Assembly: GCA_964542455.1 (NCBI GenBank) | Contig: CAZIUC010000015.1 | Location: 26,638 to 90,637 of the forward strand | Length of the DNA stretch: 64,000 nt | Source of the DNA: PFJX01 sp964542455 | GTDB taxonomy: Bacteria; Pseudomonadota; Gammaproteobacteria; Burkholderiales; Thiobacillaceae | Direction: 5' to 3' | In this document: piece after piece, positions 17,515 to 26,435 of the stretch | How the letters are laid out: each line of letters begins with the position of its first letter | How positions within the stretch are numbered: position 1 is the first letter of the stretch | Position numbers and translations under genes: made by a program | Notes under the pieces: generated by a model | The model's database searches: none | Seen by the model: only the letters and a program-made list of their open reading frames with translations | What the model was told of the DNA's origin: nothing

Positions 17515-19274
17515 AAGCTGAACCCCACCGAGAAATGCAGCCGCGTCTCTTTCGTCTCGCGGCCGTAGGCCAGGTCCAGGTTGAGCGGGCCGACCGGGCT
17601 CTTCCAGCGCGCGCCCAAGCCATAACCGACGACGGGATGCAGCGCGTCCAGTGTGTCGGCCGCGTCGCCGGCGTCGACGAACAAGGCCGCGCCCCATTGC
17701 GGCGTCAGCCAGCGCACATATTCCGCGCTGGCCACGCCCAGCCAGCGGCCACCGGAGATGGCGTTGCCGTCGCGTACCCCGAGGCTTTGATAGGCATAAC
17801 CGCGTACCGTCTGGTCGCCGCCGCTGCGGAACAGGAAATCGGCGGGGATGCCGTCGCGGCTGGCCGCCGCCACCGCGCCCAACTCACCGCGCAGGATCAA
17901 TTGCCCCTTGTTGCCGAGGCGGTGGAACCAGGTGGCCTTGCCGTAGCCGCGCAGGAAACTCTGATCCGACAGCAGCGCATGGGCGGCGGCGTCCAACTCC
18001 ACGTTGAGCAGGTAACCGCGTGTGGGGAACAGCAGGTTGTCCACGTCACGCCGGGTCCAGGACCAGGACGGGACGAGGGCGGAACGTTGTTCGCCGATCG
18101 CCCCGTCCAGTTCCTGTTGTTCGCGGTAGTAGCGCAGGCCGTAGGCGGTTTCGTTCTTGCCCTGGGGGTGATTGCGCCTGGCGCCCAGGGTCAGCGTGCG
18201 GGTGACTTCACCTTCCACGTCCAAGCGTGTCCATTGGGCGGTGAGGCTGTCGCGGTAGCCCAGGCGGGTCAGGGGGAATTGCAGTTCGCCGCCGAGAGAC
18301 TGTTCCTTGTTCGCCAGCTTGAAGCTGCCGGCGAGGCGCCAGGCCTGGCCGAACAGATTGAGGTCGCGGTAGTCCATCTGGGCGCGCGGGCCGGTATCCG
18401 TGCTCATGCCGACACCCAGACCCAGGGTGCGGGCGCGGTTTTCCTCGATGCCGACCTTGATCGGCACGTTCAACGGCTGGTTTGGGTCGATCTCGGCGTG
18501 GACCTCGGCGCTGGCGAAATAGGGGCTGTCCTGGAGGCGTGCTTGCAGTTCCAGCAACTTGGCCTGGGCGTAGGGTTCCCCCGGCCGGATCGGGTTGAGC
18601 CGCTCGACGACGCTGGCGGGATAGCGGCGCAGGCCCTCGATTTGCAGCGCCCCGAAGGTGAAGGCCGGGCCGCTGTCCAGGGTCAGGGCAAGGCCGACGA
18701 TGTTGGACTTCGGGTCGACCGTGGCCTGGCTGTCGCGGATGGCGGCGGCGGGGTAGCGGTCCAAAAGCAGGGCGCGCAGGCTGGCGCGCTTGGCGCTTTC
18801 CCAGTCCTCATGGCGAAACACCGCGCCGCTGGGCAAGGACCAGCCGGCGCGCAACTTGAGCAGTCGCGCGCGGTTGTCTGCGCTGGCGTCATCGAAGGGC
18901 CCGACGACTTGCAGGTCTACCTGGCTGACCCGCGCTGCTACGCCAGGTTGTACTTCCAGCCGAACCGTCCAGGTGCCTCCGCTTTGCTCCAGTTCGGCGT
19001 GAACCTGGGGCGAATAAAACCCCTCGCTGGCCAGCAAGGCGCGGATTTGTCGCGGTGCCTGATCCACCAGACGGCGCAACTGGGTTTCGTCCATGCGCTC
19101 GCCGTCACGCCAGCGGTAGAGGTCCAGGTGGTTTTCCAGCAACTTGTGCTGCGCTTGTGGCGCTTGCAGGTCGAGGGCGTAGCTCAGCGCCGCCGCGTCG
19201 GCGGCCTGGGCCGGGGAGGTGAAAGCGAGGCAACAGGCCCAGGCCATGGCGGCCAGGCTGGCACGGCGCGGCAT
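17511..19274 (-). CDS. tamA: Translocation and assembly module outer-membrane protein TamA
   Basis: This 587-residue Omp85-family protein forms the outer-membrane half of the TAM complex. It has a signal peptide (MPRRASLAAM to AQA, about 1-24), three POTRA domains (about 25-260, including FTFGALQIEGLRRYP), and a 16-strand barrel containing SGGDQTVRGYAYQSLG and ending in the terminal-phenylalanine signature SVGFSF. I start at the ATG at 19274, which overlaps the stop of the small upstream gene (TGATG), rather than 12 codons earlier. The stop is coupled to tamB. Confidence 0.92.
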   Translation of the reverse strand: MPRRASLAAMAWACCLAFTSPAQAADAAALSYALDLQAPQAQHKLLENHLDLYRWRDGERMDETQLRRLVDQAPRQIRALLASEGFYSPQVHAELEQSGGTWTVRLEVQPGVAARVSQVDLQVVGPFDDASADNRARLLKLRAGWSLPSGAVFRHEDWESAKRASLRALLLDRYPAAAIRDSQATVDPKSNIVGLALTLDSGPAFTFGALQIEGLRRYPASVVERLNPIRPGEPYAQAKLLELQARLQDSPYFASAEVHAEIDPNQPLNVPIKVGIEENRARTLGLGVGMSTDTGPRAQMDYRDLNLFGQAWRLAGSFKLANKEQSLGGELQFPLTRLGYRDSLTAQWTRLDVEGEVTRTLTLGARRNHPQGKNETAYGLRYYREQQELDGAIGEQRSALVPSWSWTRRDVDNLLFPTRGYLLNVELDAAAHALLSDQSFLRGYGKATWFHRLGNKGQLILRGELGAVAAASRDGIPADFLFRSGGDQTVRGYAYQSLGVRDGNAISGGRWLGVASAEYVRWLTPQWGAALFVDAGDAADTLDALHPVVGYGLGARWKSPVGPLNLDLAYGRETKETRLHFSVGFSF

Positions 19275-19465
19275 CAGGTTTTCTTGCCGATCCAGCGCAA
19301 CAGTTCCCATACCGGAATGGCTGCCAGGCCGCCGCTCACGCCGGCCAGATAGCTGGGAATGACGACGTTGAAGGCCAGCAGCCAGAGGCGTCCCGCCACA
19401 AAGCTGGCGATGAGCATGGCGATCAGGGTGATGAGGAGTTTTTGCCAGAGTTTCAGGATGGGCAT
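19274..19465 (-). CDS. Small inner-membrane protein upstream of tamA
   Basis: This 63-residue protein has two predicted membrane helices (about 8-32, rich in Leu/Ile/Ala, and 34-56) and a charged tail RWIGKKT. I know no family name for it. Its TGA overlaps the tamA ATG, so ribosomes can pass directly from it to tamA, which suggests a functional link with the TAM operon. Start at 19465 is the first ATG after the upstream gene's stop. Confidence 0.65.
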   Translation of the reverse strand: MPILKLWQKLLITLIAMLIASFVAGRLWLLAFNVVIPSYLAGVSGGLAAIPVWELLRWIGKKT

Positions 19466-19484
19466 GGCTTTGTGGCGGCTGTGC

Positions 19485-20087
19485 TTATTGCAGGGAATAA
19501 GCGGGCGGCGCGTATTCCAGCACCACAGTGCCCAACTGCTGATTCAGGCCCAGGATGGGGATGATGGCGAGCAGGTTGCCATTCGCGCCGCGTTCGACCT
19601 TGATCTCGCCGGCTTGCAGATATTGCGCGGAGTAGAGGTTGGCGAAGGGCTCGGCGAGTTTCTTGCGGTCGCTGGCGACCAGCACCTTGCCGTCCGGGTT
19701 GGCCAACAGCGCGGCCTGGAAACCCTGCCTCTGCACCAGATCGGTGAAATATTGGTCCACCTGGTCCAGGTTGGCGGCCATCAGCTCGCGGCGGATGACC
19801 CAGGCGACGGGCACGCTGAAACGGCGCAGGGCTTCTTCGCCATGGCGGGAATCCAGTTGCCGGGCCTGTTCGATCAGTTGGTCGTGGGCCTGGAGCTGCT
19901 TCGATTCAGCGGCGGCCAGTTTGTTTTCCAGGGAGGTCACGGCGACCACTCGCCAGCCATACATGGCCGCGGCCACGAATAGCAGGATGCCGACCAGAAT
20001 CAGCATGATCTTGTGATTGCTGTCCATGCCCTTGGCCGGCGCGGTTTCCGTGCTGACTTCTTCCGCGATTTCTTCATTCGTGTTCAT
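19485..20087 (-). CDS. Single-pass membrane protein with a sensor-like periplasmic domain
   Basis: This 200-residue protein has an acidic cytoplasmic tail (MNTNEEIAEEVSTETAP), a membrane helix at about 27-48, a coiled-coil stretch (about 50-75) and a periplasmic domain. The pattern AALLANPDGKVLVAS, then LLAIIPILG and GTVVLEY resembles PDC/CACHE sensor folds, but no kinase or other output domain follows. AGGAGAAAG precedes the ATG at 20087. It is 19 bases upstream of the small membrane gene and may belong to the TAM operon. Function unknown. Confidence 0.7.
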   Translation of the reverse strand: MNTNEEIAEEVSTETAPAKGMDSNHKIMLILVGILLFVAAAMYGWRVVAVTSLENKLAAAESKQLQAHDQLIEQARQLDSRHGEEALRRFSVPVAWVIRRELMAANLDQVDQYFTDLVQRQGFQAALLANPDGKVLVASDRKKLAEPFANLYSAQYLQAGEIKVERGANGNLLAIIPILGLNQQLGTVVLEYAPPAYSLQ

Positions 20088-20286
20088 GTCTTTCTCCTGT
20101 TGTAACTCGTCATGGCTCTTTATGAGCCGCCCCGTCCTATGAAACAACTGCTGTAGAACCGCATCATGCCGTACATGCCAGCTTGATGCGGTTCGCCGCG
20201 CTCTGATGAAGCCCCTACCCTTCGGTAACCACATCCTACGCAGGGCTTCGATGCCGGCTGTTTCACGGTTAGTTAGGAAACCCAGG

Positions 20287-20760
20287 TCAGCGAACCAGGG
20301 TGGACAACGGTTTGTTGGCTGCTTCCAGGTCTACATAGTTCATTTGCTGAATAAGTAGAGCCAGATCCTCGTGCAATCGGGCCAGCGCGGATTCCGGCAG
20401 TTTTCCCAACGCATTGGGCACCAGGCCGGTGAGGGGTTGCGGCGCGCGACCCAGTGTTGCCTGGCCTTTTTCCGTGAGATACAGATTCACCACGCGGCGG
20501 TCTTCCTCGCCACGGCGACGCTCCGCCATGCCGGCCTTGGCCAATTTGTCCAGCATGTTGCTGGCGGTTGAAATGTGTATCGACAGGGCTTCGCTCAGGC
20601 GGGAGACGGTGATGCCCGGGCTTTCCGCGAGCGCGGCCAGTATCCAGACCTGGGCGCCGGAAATGCCGCAAGCGGTCTCCAGGGCGCGAAAGTGGTGGCG
20701 CACTGCGCCAAGGATGATACGGAACTGTTTCAGGGTTTCCCTGGCCAGTGGGGTGCTCAT
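20287..20760 (-). CDS. MarR-family transcriptional regulator
   Basis: This 157-residue protein has the winged helix-turn-helix of the MarR family (ITVSRLSEALSIHISTASNM as recognition region, then LDKLAKAGMAERRRGEEDRR as the wing). Helical dimerisation segments lie at both ends. The start at 20760 is preceded by AAGGA. Targets are not evident. The likely self-regulated promoter region is the AT-rich patch around 20890-20940. The divergent lipoprotein gene may share its control. Confidence 0.85.
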   Translation of the reverse strand: MSTPLARETLKQFRIILGAVRHHFRALETACGISGAQVWILAALAESPGITVSRLSEALSIHISTASNMLDKLAKAGMAERRRGEEDRRVVNLYLTEKGQATLGRAPQPLTGLVPNALGKLPESALARLHEDLALLIQQMNYVDLEAANKPLSTLVR

Positions 20761-21135
20761 GTCTATGTCCTTGCCATGTGTCACGTTGGGGGTGCCGGAT
20801 GCGGCCTGATTATTGCCGACGATATTCATGAGTGCATGGATCATTTCGTTAAGTGATTGATTGAGAGAATGCGTGGCATTGGAAAGGGGGGCGTATATCA
20901 CTTTGTCGCAATAATATATGACGTGATAATATGTGCGCTTTTTTGCGCCCAGGCTGTTGAGTAGCATGCGGGACGCAAGAATTGAGTTCCCCTTGGGAAA
21001 GGGGGGCACCCATCTCCAGCATTGCGGCCGACAGCAACTTCCCGCTAAACAGCGCCAGGCAATTGACGACCCGGGCGTTGCCGCCATCACGCTGATTCGG
21101 CCTGGCCGAACATCTAAACCGGAAGGATTCATCGC
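20761..21135. other. Divergent regulatory region between marR and the lipoprotein gene
   Basis: About 375 bases. An unusually AT-rich patch at 20893-20933 contains TATCAC (20896-20901) and GTGATA (20923-20928) as an inverted repeat, a candidate operator/promoter for the MarR gene. A C/G-tract inverted repeat (TTCCCC...GGGGGG) lies near 20988-21006. No gene is convincing here. Confidence 0.4.
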
Positions 21136-22212
21136 ATGACAAGAACACCGATATTGCTTGCGCTATTGCTCGCTTTGGGTGGTTGCGCCCATCTCGGACC
21201 CGGCAGCATCAAAGGCAATCGACTGGACTACAACATGGCCATCCAGCAGACCAACGACCAGGAATTGCTGCTGAACCTGGTGCGCCTGAAATACCGGGAT
21301 CGGCTCTATTTCATGAACGTCGAGCGCGTGGTTTCGGCGTTGGAGTTCAACCGTAGTGTCGGGGTCGGCGCGACGTATCCGCCAGGGGCCGACCCCACTG
21401 TTTCGCTCGGACCGATCGCGGCGGCCTACAACGAGAAGCCATCCATTTTCTACACCCCGCTGGAAGGCGACAAATTCGTCCGCCAGATGCTGACACCCAT
21501 CAGTCTGGAAACCATTCTGTTGCTTACGCGTTCCGGCTGGTCCAGTGAGCGCGTCCTGTTGCAGACGGTGCAAACCATGAACCACCTCAAGAACGCGCCT
21601 TCCGCGTCCGGTCCAACCCCGGACTACGAGCCGGAGTTTCGCGAGTTTCGCGAGGCCGTGCGCGCCCTGCGCTCATTGCAGAGAAGAGGGCTGGTCAGTT
21701 TTGGGCGTGATGCCAAGGAGCGCGGCGACTATGAGTTGCGCATCGCCAGCGACGCCGGCAACGACGCGGATGCCATCCGCTTTCGCGATCTGCTGAACCT
21801 GGACCCCGCGCTGACCCGCTATCGCGTGTTCGTCGGCTATGGCGCGCCGGACCGCCAGAGCATCGCGGTGACGACGCGCGCCATGACCGGGGTGTTGTAT
21901 TACCTCTCGCAGGGCGTGCGCGCTCCCAAAGCCGACGAGGAGATGGGCCGGGTGACACGCACGCTGACCGCATCCGGTGACTACTTCGACTGGGGCAGCA
22001 TGCTGGAAGACGTGCTGCATATCGAATCCGCCCCCACTCAGCCTGAAAACGCGGCGGTATCGGTTCCCTACCGGGGTGGCTGGTTCTACATCCGCGACGA
22101 GGACTTGCAGAGCAAGACCACTTTTTCGCTTTTGGCGCAGCTCATGACCTTGCAGGCCGGGCCAGCCGTGGCGGGCGGCGCGGCGCTGTCGTTTTCGGTG
22201 GGGGGGCGGTAG
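21136..22212 (+). CDS. Lipoprotein of unknown function
   Basis: This 358-residue protein starts with a lipoprotein signal (ILLALLLALGGC, lipid-modified C17). The mature part holds a conserved-looking block NMAIQQTNDQELLLNLVRLKY, an LYFMNVERV region, and a C-terminal RGGWFYIRDEDLQSKTTFSL block followed by a hydrophobic Gly/Ala-rich end. I do not recognise a characterised family; similar lipoproteins of unknown role occur in Proteobacteria. An AAGGA site lies 10 bases before the ATG. It stands alone and is convergent with the amylosucrase gene. Confidence 0.75.
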   Translation: MTRTPILLALLLALGGCAHLGPGSIKGNRLDYNMAIQQTNDQELLLNLVRLKYRDRLYFMNVERVVSALEFNRSVGVGATYPPGADPTVSLGPIAAAYNEKPSIFYTPLEGDKFVRQMLTPISLETILLLTRSGWSSERVLLQTVQTMNHLKNAPSASGPTPDYEPEFREFREAVRALRSLQRRGLVSFGRDAKERGDYELRIASDAGNDADAIRFRDLLNLDPALTRYRVFVGYGAPDRQSIAVTTRAMTGVLYYLSQGVRAPKADEEMGRVTRTLTASGDYFDWGSMLEDVLHIESAPTQPENAAVSVPYRGGWFYIRDEDLQSKTTFSLLAQLMTLQAGPAVAGGAALSFSVGGR

Positions 22213-22235
22213 GTCGCCGCCGTGGGAGGCCCACT

Positions 22236-22307
22236 TGTAGCGCAGGCGTCTCGCCTGCTTCGTGGGTCTGATCAGCAGAAGGAAGCAGGCGAGACGCCTG
22301 CGCTACA
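22236..22307. repeat. 26-bp perfect inverted repeat, GTAGCGCAGGC family
   Basis: Arms 22236-22261 and 22282-22307 are exact reverse complements, containing GTAGCGCAGGCGTCTCGCCT. It lies between two convergent genes and could terminate both. Relatives lie near 24383, 37889, 41875, 45425 and 47425. Confidence 0.85.
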
Positions 22308-22378
22308 GGCCTGCTTCGGCTAACTGAAACTGGCGGCAATGACGGTCATGCTGGGCGCTGGCCATTGTTTACAGCCGC

Positions 22379-24331
22379 TCAGTCCGTAAGCCAATAACAG
22401 GACAGCGCGGGCAGGACGACCGCATCGTTCTCGATCGCGAGTCGTTCTCCCGAGCAGAGGTCTTTCATACCCTCTTGCTGGAAGAAGCCGAGCGGCCTTA
22501 ACGCCGCGATGGGTAGCGGCTGCGCCGCGTCGTTGAAGTTGCCGACCACCAGCACCCGGTTGCGGCTGTTTTGCGGATCGGTGCGGGAATAGACCAGCAG
22601 ATTGGGGTTGTCCACGTTCAGCATCTGGCGGTTGTCGAAATCCGCGAACGCCGTGATCTCCTTGCGCAGCGTAATCATTTTCTTCAACGCATAGAAAATA
22701 CGATTCTCCACCGTGCCGAGCTGATGGCGTTGTTCCGCCTTGCTCCAGTTGAAGTTCGAGCGGTTCATCCAGCGGTTGTCCGCGGCCTTGGCGGGGTCGG
22801 CGAGATATTCCAGGCTGTTGAGCGTGCCGATCGCGTCGCCGTAGTAGAGCAGCGGGATGCCGCCGAAGGAAAGAATCACGGAGTGGAGCAGGACGATGGT
22901 CTTGATCGCCGCGTCGATGGCGGCTTCATCCTGGTTTTCCTGCGCCGCCTCCAGCCCGACCAGGGAGGCAAGCGAGCCGGAGATGCGGGCATCACCCGTT
23001 TTGGGGTTCTCGCCGAACGGCAGGCCGCGGGCGATCGACCCGGCAAAGCGGCCGGTGAAGTAATCGAGGATGAAGCGTCGATGCGGTCCCGGCTCATAGC
23101 CGGCGAGGCGGATGTCGTTGTCGTCGAAACCCAGGCCGATGTCGTCGTGGCAGCGCACGTAGTTGAGCCAGGTCGCGCGTTCCAGCTTGTTGGGCAGGTT
23201 CTTGATCCCCAGGCTGAGCACCGCCGCGTTCTTGGTGGCGACCGCGTCCCAGAGCAGGGCCATGAGGGTGGCGTTGTAGGCGATTTCGCATTCCTTGGCG
23301 TTGATCGCGTCCTCGCCGAAATACTTGGAGATTTCACCGGGGGCGACGATGGCCTCGGCGATGAACAGCACGCCCGGCGCGGTCACCTGGCAGCAGTCTT
23401 TCATCAACTGCAACAGGAGGTGCGCCTCGCGCTCGTTCTGGCAGACGCTGCCCACCTTCTTCCAGAGGAACGCCACCGCGTCCATGCGCAGGATGTCAGC
23501 GCCCTGATTGGCCCAGAACAGGATGATGTCGATCATCTCGATCAGCACCGACGGGTTGCGGTAGTTCAAATCCCATTGGTAGTTGTTGAACACCGTCATC
23601 ACCCACTTGCCCATTTCCGCGTCCCAGGTGAAGTTGCCGGGCGCGGTGGCCGGAAAGATTTCCGGCATGGTTTCCTCGTAGAGGTCGGGCATCTCGCGGT
23701 CGGGGAAGATGTAGTAGTAATCCTGGTATTTCTTCTCGCCCTTGCGCGCCCGCCGCGCCCATTCGTGCTCATCCGAGGTGTGGTTCACCACCACGTCGAG
23801 GACCAGCAGCATTTGCCGCAGCCGCAATGTGGTGGCCAGTCGCGCGACCTCCTCGGTACTACCGAAACGCGGGTCGATCCGCTTGAAGTCGCGCACCGCG
23901 TAGCCGCCGTCGCTGTTGTCCGGGGGGCAGTCGAGCATGGGCATGACGTGTAACAGGTTGACACCGAGATCCTGCAGGTAGGGCAGGTTCGTGCGCAGTC
24001 CTTGCAGGTCGTCGGCGAACCGGTCGCAGTAGAGCGCCATGCCGACCCACTTCTGGCTGAGAAACCAGTTGTAGTCCTTCTCCCGCGCCAAATCGGATTC
24101 CCGCAAGGCGGGCGCTCGTTCCAAATAGCGCCGCGCCAGGGTTTCGACCAGGTAGACCATCTGCTCCTTGAAATCGACGCGCTCTCCATAGAGCAGATGG
24201 AACAGGGAATGAATGGAGTAAAAGTTCGCCCCTAGACGGGTATAGAAATGCCGCAACTCCTGGTTGCCGAGCTCGGGGGCCAGCTCGATCATGATTTCGT
24301 TCAGCAGCGAGTGTGATGCTTGTTCGTACAT
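22379..24331 (-). CDS. Amylosucrase (GH13)
   Basis: This 650-residue enzyme makes an alpha-1,4-glucan from sucrose and releases fructose, without a nucleotide sugar. The catalytic residues of the alpha-amylase barrel are in place: nucleophile D284 (ILRMDAVAFLW), acid/base E326 (LFIAEAIV), and transition-state stabiliser D396 (VRCHDDIG). An N-terminal helical domain and the DGGYAVRDF block match the amylosucrase subgroup rather than ordinary alpha-amylases. No signal peptide, so it is cytoplasmic. No sucrose synthase, phosphatase or fructokinase gene is adjacent. Sucrose hydrolase is the main alternative in this subfamily. Confidence 0.88.
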   Translation of the reverse strand: MYEQASHSLLNEIMIELAPELGNQELRHFYTRLGANFYSIHSLFHLLYGERVDFKEQMVYLVETLARRYLERAPALRESDLAREKDYNWFLSQKWVGMALYCDRFADDLQGLRTNLPYLQDLGVNLLHVMPMLDCPPDNSDGGYAVRDFKRIDPRFGSTEEVARLATTLRLRQMLLVLDVVVNHTSDEHEWARRARKGEKKYQDYYYIFPDREMPDLYEETMPEIFPATAPGNFTWDAEMGKWVMTVFNNYQWDLNYRNPSVLIEMIDIILFWANQGADILRMDAVAFLWKKVGSVCQNEREAHLLLQLMKDCCQVTAPGVLFIAEAIVAPGEISKYFGEDAINAKECEIAYNATLMALLWDAVATKNAAVLSLGIKNLPNKLERATWLNYVRCHDDIGLGFDDNDIRLAGYEPGPHRRFILDYFTGRFAGSIARGLPFGENPKTGDARISGSLASLVGLEAAQENQDEAAIDAAIKTIVLLHSVILSFGGIPLLYYGDAIGTLNSLEYLADPAKAADNRWMNRSNFNWSKAEQRHQLGTVENRIFYALKKMITLRKEITAFADFDNRQMLNVDNPNLLVYSRTDPQNSRNRVLVVGNFNDAAQPLPIAALRPLGFFQQEGMKDLCSGERLAIENDAVVLPALSCYWLTD

Positions 24332-24668
24332 GGTTGGTGATCTCTTGGTTTATTCCGTGCTGTCCATTAACCGAGGTGGGCTTGTAGCGCCGGTGTCTCG
24401 CCGGCTTCGTGGGCCTGGTCAGAAGCATGCCGCCGGGCCAACAGGAAACGCCGCTTCCGTAGTCAGGGCTAATGGGAAATTTGGTTGATTCAGTCCGGTG
24501 CGCGCGGCCAGGGTTCCTCCTGGCGAAGCCATTATCCCGGAAACAGCGTTAGACCGCGCCCCGAGCGGCATGCCGCCGCGAGGATGCGCGCGCAAAAGTC
24601 GGTCATGTTGAAACGCGAGGACACCAGCGTGCCGCATCCTACAAATGCCCACGGCTTGGAGCAGGCTG
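24332..24668. other. Intergenic region upstream of the amylosucrase gene
   Basis: About 337 bases. It contains a single variant arm of the GTAGCGC repeat family near 24383-24410. A 77-codon frame on the minus strand (24419-24652) has no support beyond being open. The amylosucrase promoter must lie here but I cannot fix it. Confidence 0.4.
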
Positions 24669-25862
24669 TTACCCCGGTTTGCCGTCCACTCGCGGACGCC
24701 AGTACATCGGCGCGAATTTCACGGCCCACACGCCGAAGGCGAGCAGCCACAGGCCGCCGGCCAGGGGAATCAGGAGCGCCGGCAACCCCGGTAGCAGATC
24801 CGGCAGCAGGCGCAGCGGCGCCACACCCTGCACCAGCCAGAACAGGCCCCAGATCGTGGCGTCGGCTTCCAGCTTGCGCCCGGAATGGCCGAGGCTGACG
24901 CGCGAGGCCATGCCGATCAACATGCTGGAGAAGAAGCCGATACCCAGGGCATGCAACGGTGCATGGCCGGCATTCCAGGTCAGCCCGCCCTGGCGCGCCA
25001 GGCTGTCGAGGCTGTAGAGCAGAAGCGATAGCCCCAGCCACAGGAAGCCGATGTGCAGCATGGACAGCAGGCGCACCTGCCGCGCGCCACGCGCCACGCC
25101 CCAACGGGTGGCAAACCAGAACACGGTGACCGCCATCGGCAAATCCACCAGCCAGAGCAGTTCACGCCGTTCCATGACTTCCAGCGTCCCATGCGCCAGG
25201 CAGCCCGCCAACACTCCCCAGAGCGGGCCATAGGGCCGAACCATCACATAGTTGGGAACGATGCGGCTGGTGAACCAGGGAATCATGCGGTGGCATACCG
25301 CCAGGAAGGTGGGCACCAGAAAACCCCAGAGGCCGATGGCTTCGGCCATGCGCAAGGCATCGGGGAAATCCGCCCCGGCCCAGACCAGGAACACGGCATC
25401 GCCGACACCGCCCAGAGCCGCCGCCGCCGTGACGATGCCGGGATGAATTTTGTCCTGCGGCGGCGCGCCGGTGAGGGTGCGAAACAGCGCCCATACGGCC
25501 ACGCTCCAGCCGGCCAGATGCAACGCCAGTCCCGGCACCACCAGACCGACGAGAACCAGTACCGCCCCCAGCGCCATGAGCACGCCACTCGCCACATAGG
25601 CGCGCTTGGGAATGGCCGGCCCGTTCAGCCAGTTGGGCGCCGCCGTGAAGAGAAAGCCGAAGATGAAGAAGGGAAAAAAGCCATACAGCATCCACCAGAC
25701 ATGCAGCGCCGGCCCCGGTAGATCGCCCAATCCTGCGCCGCCCCCGCGCCGGCTTTCCATATCGAGCAACCACCAGAGCATGGCCAGGACGGTCAGCAGG
25801 GCGCCGGGAAGGAACATCACACGATGCGACGCGGCGGTGTAGTTGGACCAGAGACGAGACAT
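24669..25862 (-). CDS. NnrS family protein
   Basis: This 397-residue membrane protein has about 12 helices. NnrS proteins are haem- and copper-containing and protect against nitric-oxide-related stress. The pattern SHRVMFLPGALLTVLAMLWW near the start, then FLFTAAPNW, HRMIPWFTS and LHALGIGFFSSMLIGMASRV is typical. The start at 25862 (MSRLWSNY) gives the normal N-terminus; a longer frame exists upstream. It stands alone here, but a hemerythrin/DUF2249 set at 48884-50917 suggests the cell meets NO or low oxygen. Confidence 0.85.
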   Translation of the reverse strand: MSRLWSNYTAASHRVMFLPGALLTVLAMLWWLLDMESRRGGGAGLGDLPGPALHVWWMLYGFFPFFIFGFLFTAAPNWLNGPAIPKRAYVASGVLMALGAVLVLVGLVVPGLALHLAGWSVAVWALFRTLTGAPPQDKIHPGIVTAAAALGGVGDAVFLVWAGADFPDALRMAEAIGLWGFLVPTFLAVCHRMIPWFTSRIVPNYVMVRPYGPLWGVLAGCLAHGTLEVMERRELLWLVDLPMAVTVFWFATRWGVARGARQVRLLSMLHIGFLWLGLSLLLYSLDSLARQGGLTWNAGHAPLHALGIGFFSSMLIGMASRVSLGHSGRKLEADATIWGLFWLVQGVAPLRLLPDLLPGLPALLIPLAGGLWLLAFGVWAVKFAPMYWRPRVDGKPG

Positions 25863-26435
25863 GGCGACGGGACAGGAAGGGAAAGTGGTGGAGTGTCGGC
25901 GCGCAAGGCGGTGGCGGCATTGATGGACATCAAGCGGGGGCAAGGAAGCGGATCGCGCTCAGTTGGCCTCGACGCCGGTGGCTTTATTTCAGATTGTCCG
26001 TTAGCCGAGGCAGCCATGTGGCGCCGCAAGCCCGGCTCAGGATATCGCGGATAAAGCGGGGCATCTCGCCTGGTCGGAACAGGATATTGCGCATCTGTAT
26101 TGTTCCACCCGCAGGGCGCGCGGATTGATTTCCGGGGCTAACCACTAGCAGCCTGTCGGACTTTGGTCGTCGATAGCGAAAAACGACCCCGGCGAGGCCA
26201 GTTTTTATCGGATTCGCCGCCGCATAGCCCAGCTATGGTGCAAGAAGCCGGTGAAAAATGGACCGACGCGGTCATTTTGCAGCCGACGATTCCAAAGTCC
26301 GACAGGCTGCTAGAGGGTGGTTCCAGGTGCTGAGCGCGCTGGCCAGATGGCCCATCTCGGTCCGGCGGCGCTGGATCAGTCCGGCGATTCGGGTTGCTTA
26401 TCGACCAGATCGCTGTCGCTGGGGATGCCGCCCCA
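25863..26435. other. Gene-free region holding a MITE-like element
   Basis: About 570 bases upstream of nnrS with no gene I can support. The only clear structure is the inverted-repeat element at 26145-26313. Short open frames on the plus strand lack start signals. Confidence 0.5.
26145..26313. mobile_element. MITE-like element with 22-bp perfect terminal inverted repeats
   Basis: The ends at 26145-26166 and 26292-26313 are exact reverse complements, beginning CTAGCAGCCTGTCGGAC. The 169-bp element has no coding capacity. Its CTA/TAG edges suggest insertion at a TA dinucleotide, as with IS630/mariner-type transposases. A 22-base piece of its right part recurs exactly at 63951-63972. Confidence 0.8.

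Noticed and set aside
17515..17697. An N-terminal extension of TamB of about 60 residues
   Set aside because: It is Arg-rich sequence read out of frame from the end of tamA and would precede the membrane anchor with no signal function.
22236..22307. CRISPR array
   Set aside because: The repeats are isolated palindromes without regular direct repeats or spacers, and no cas genes are present.
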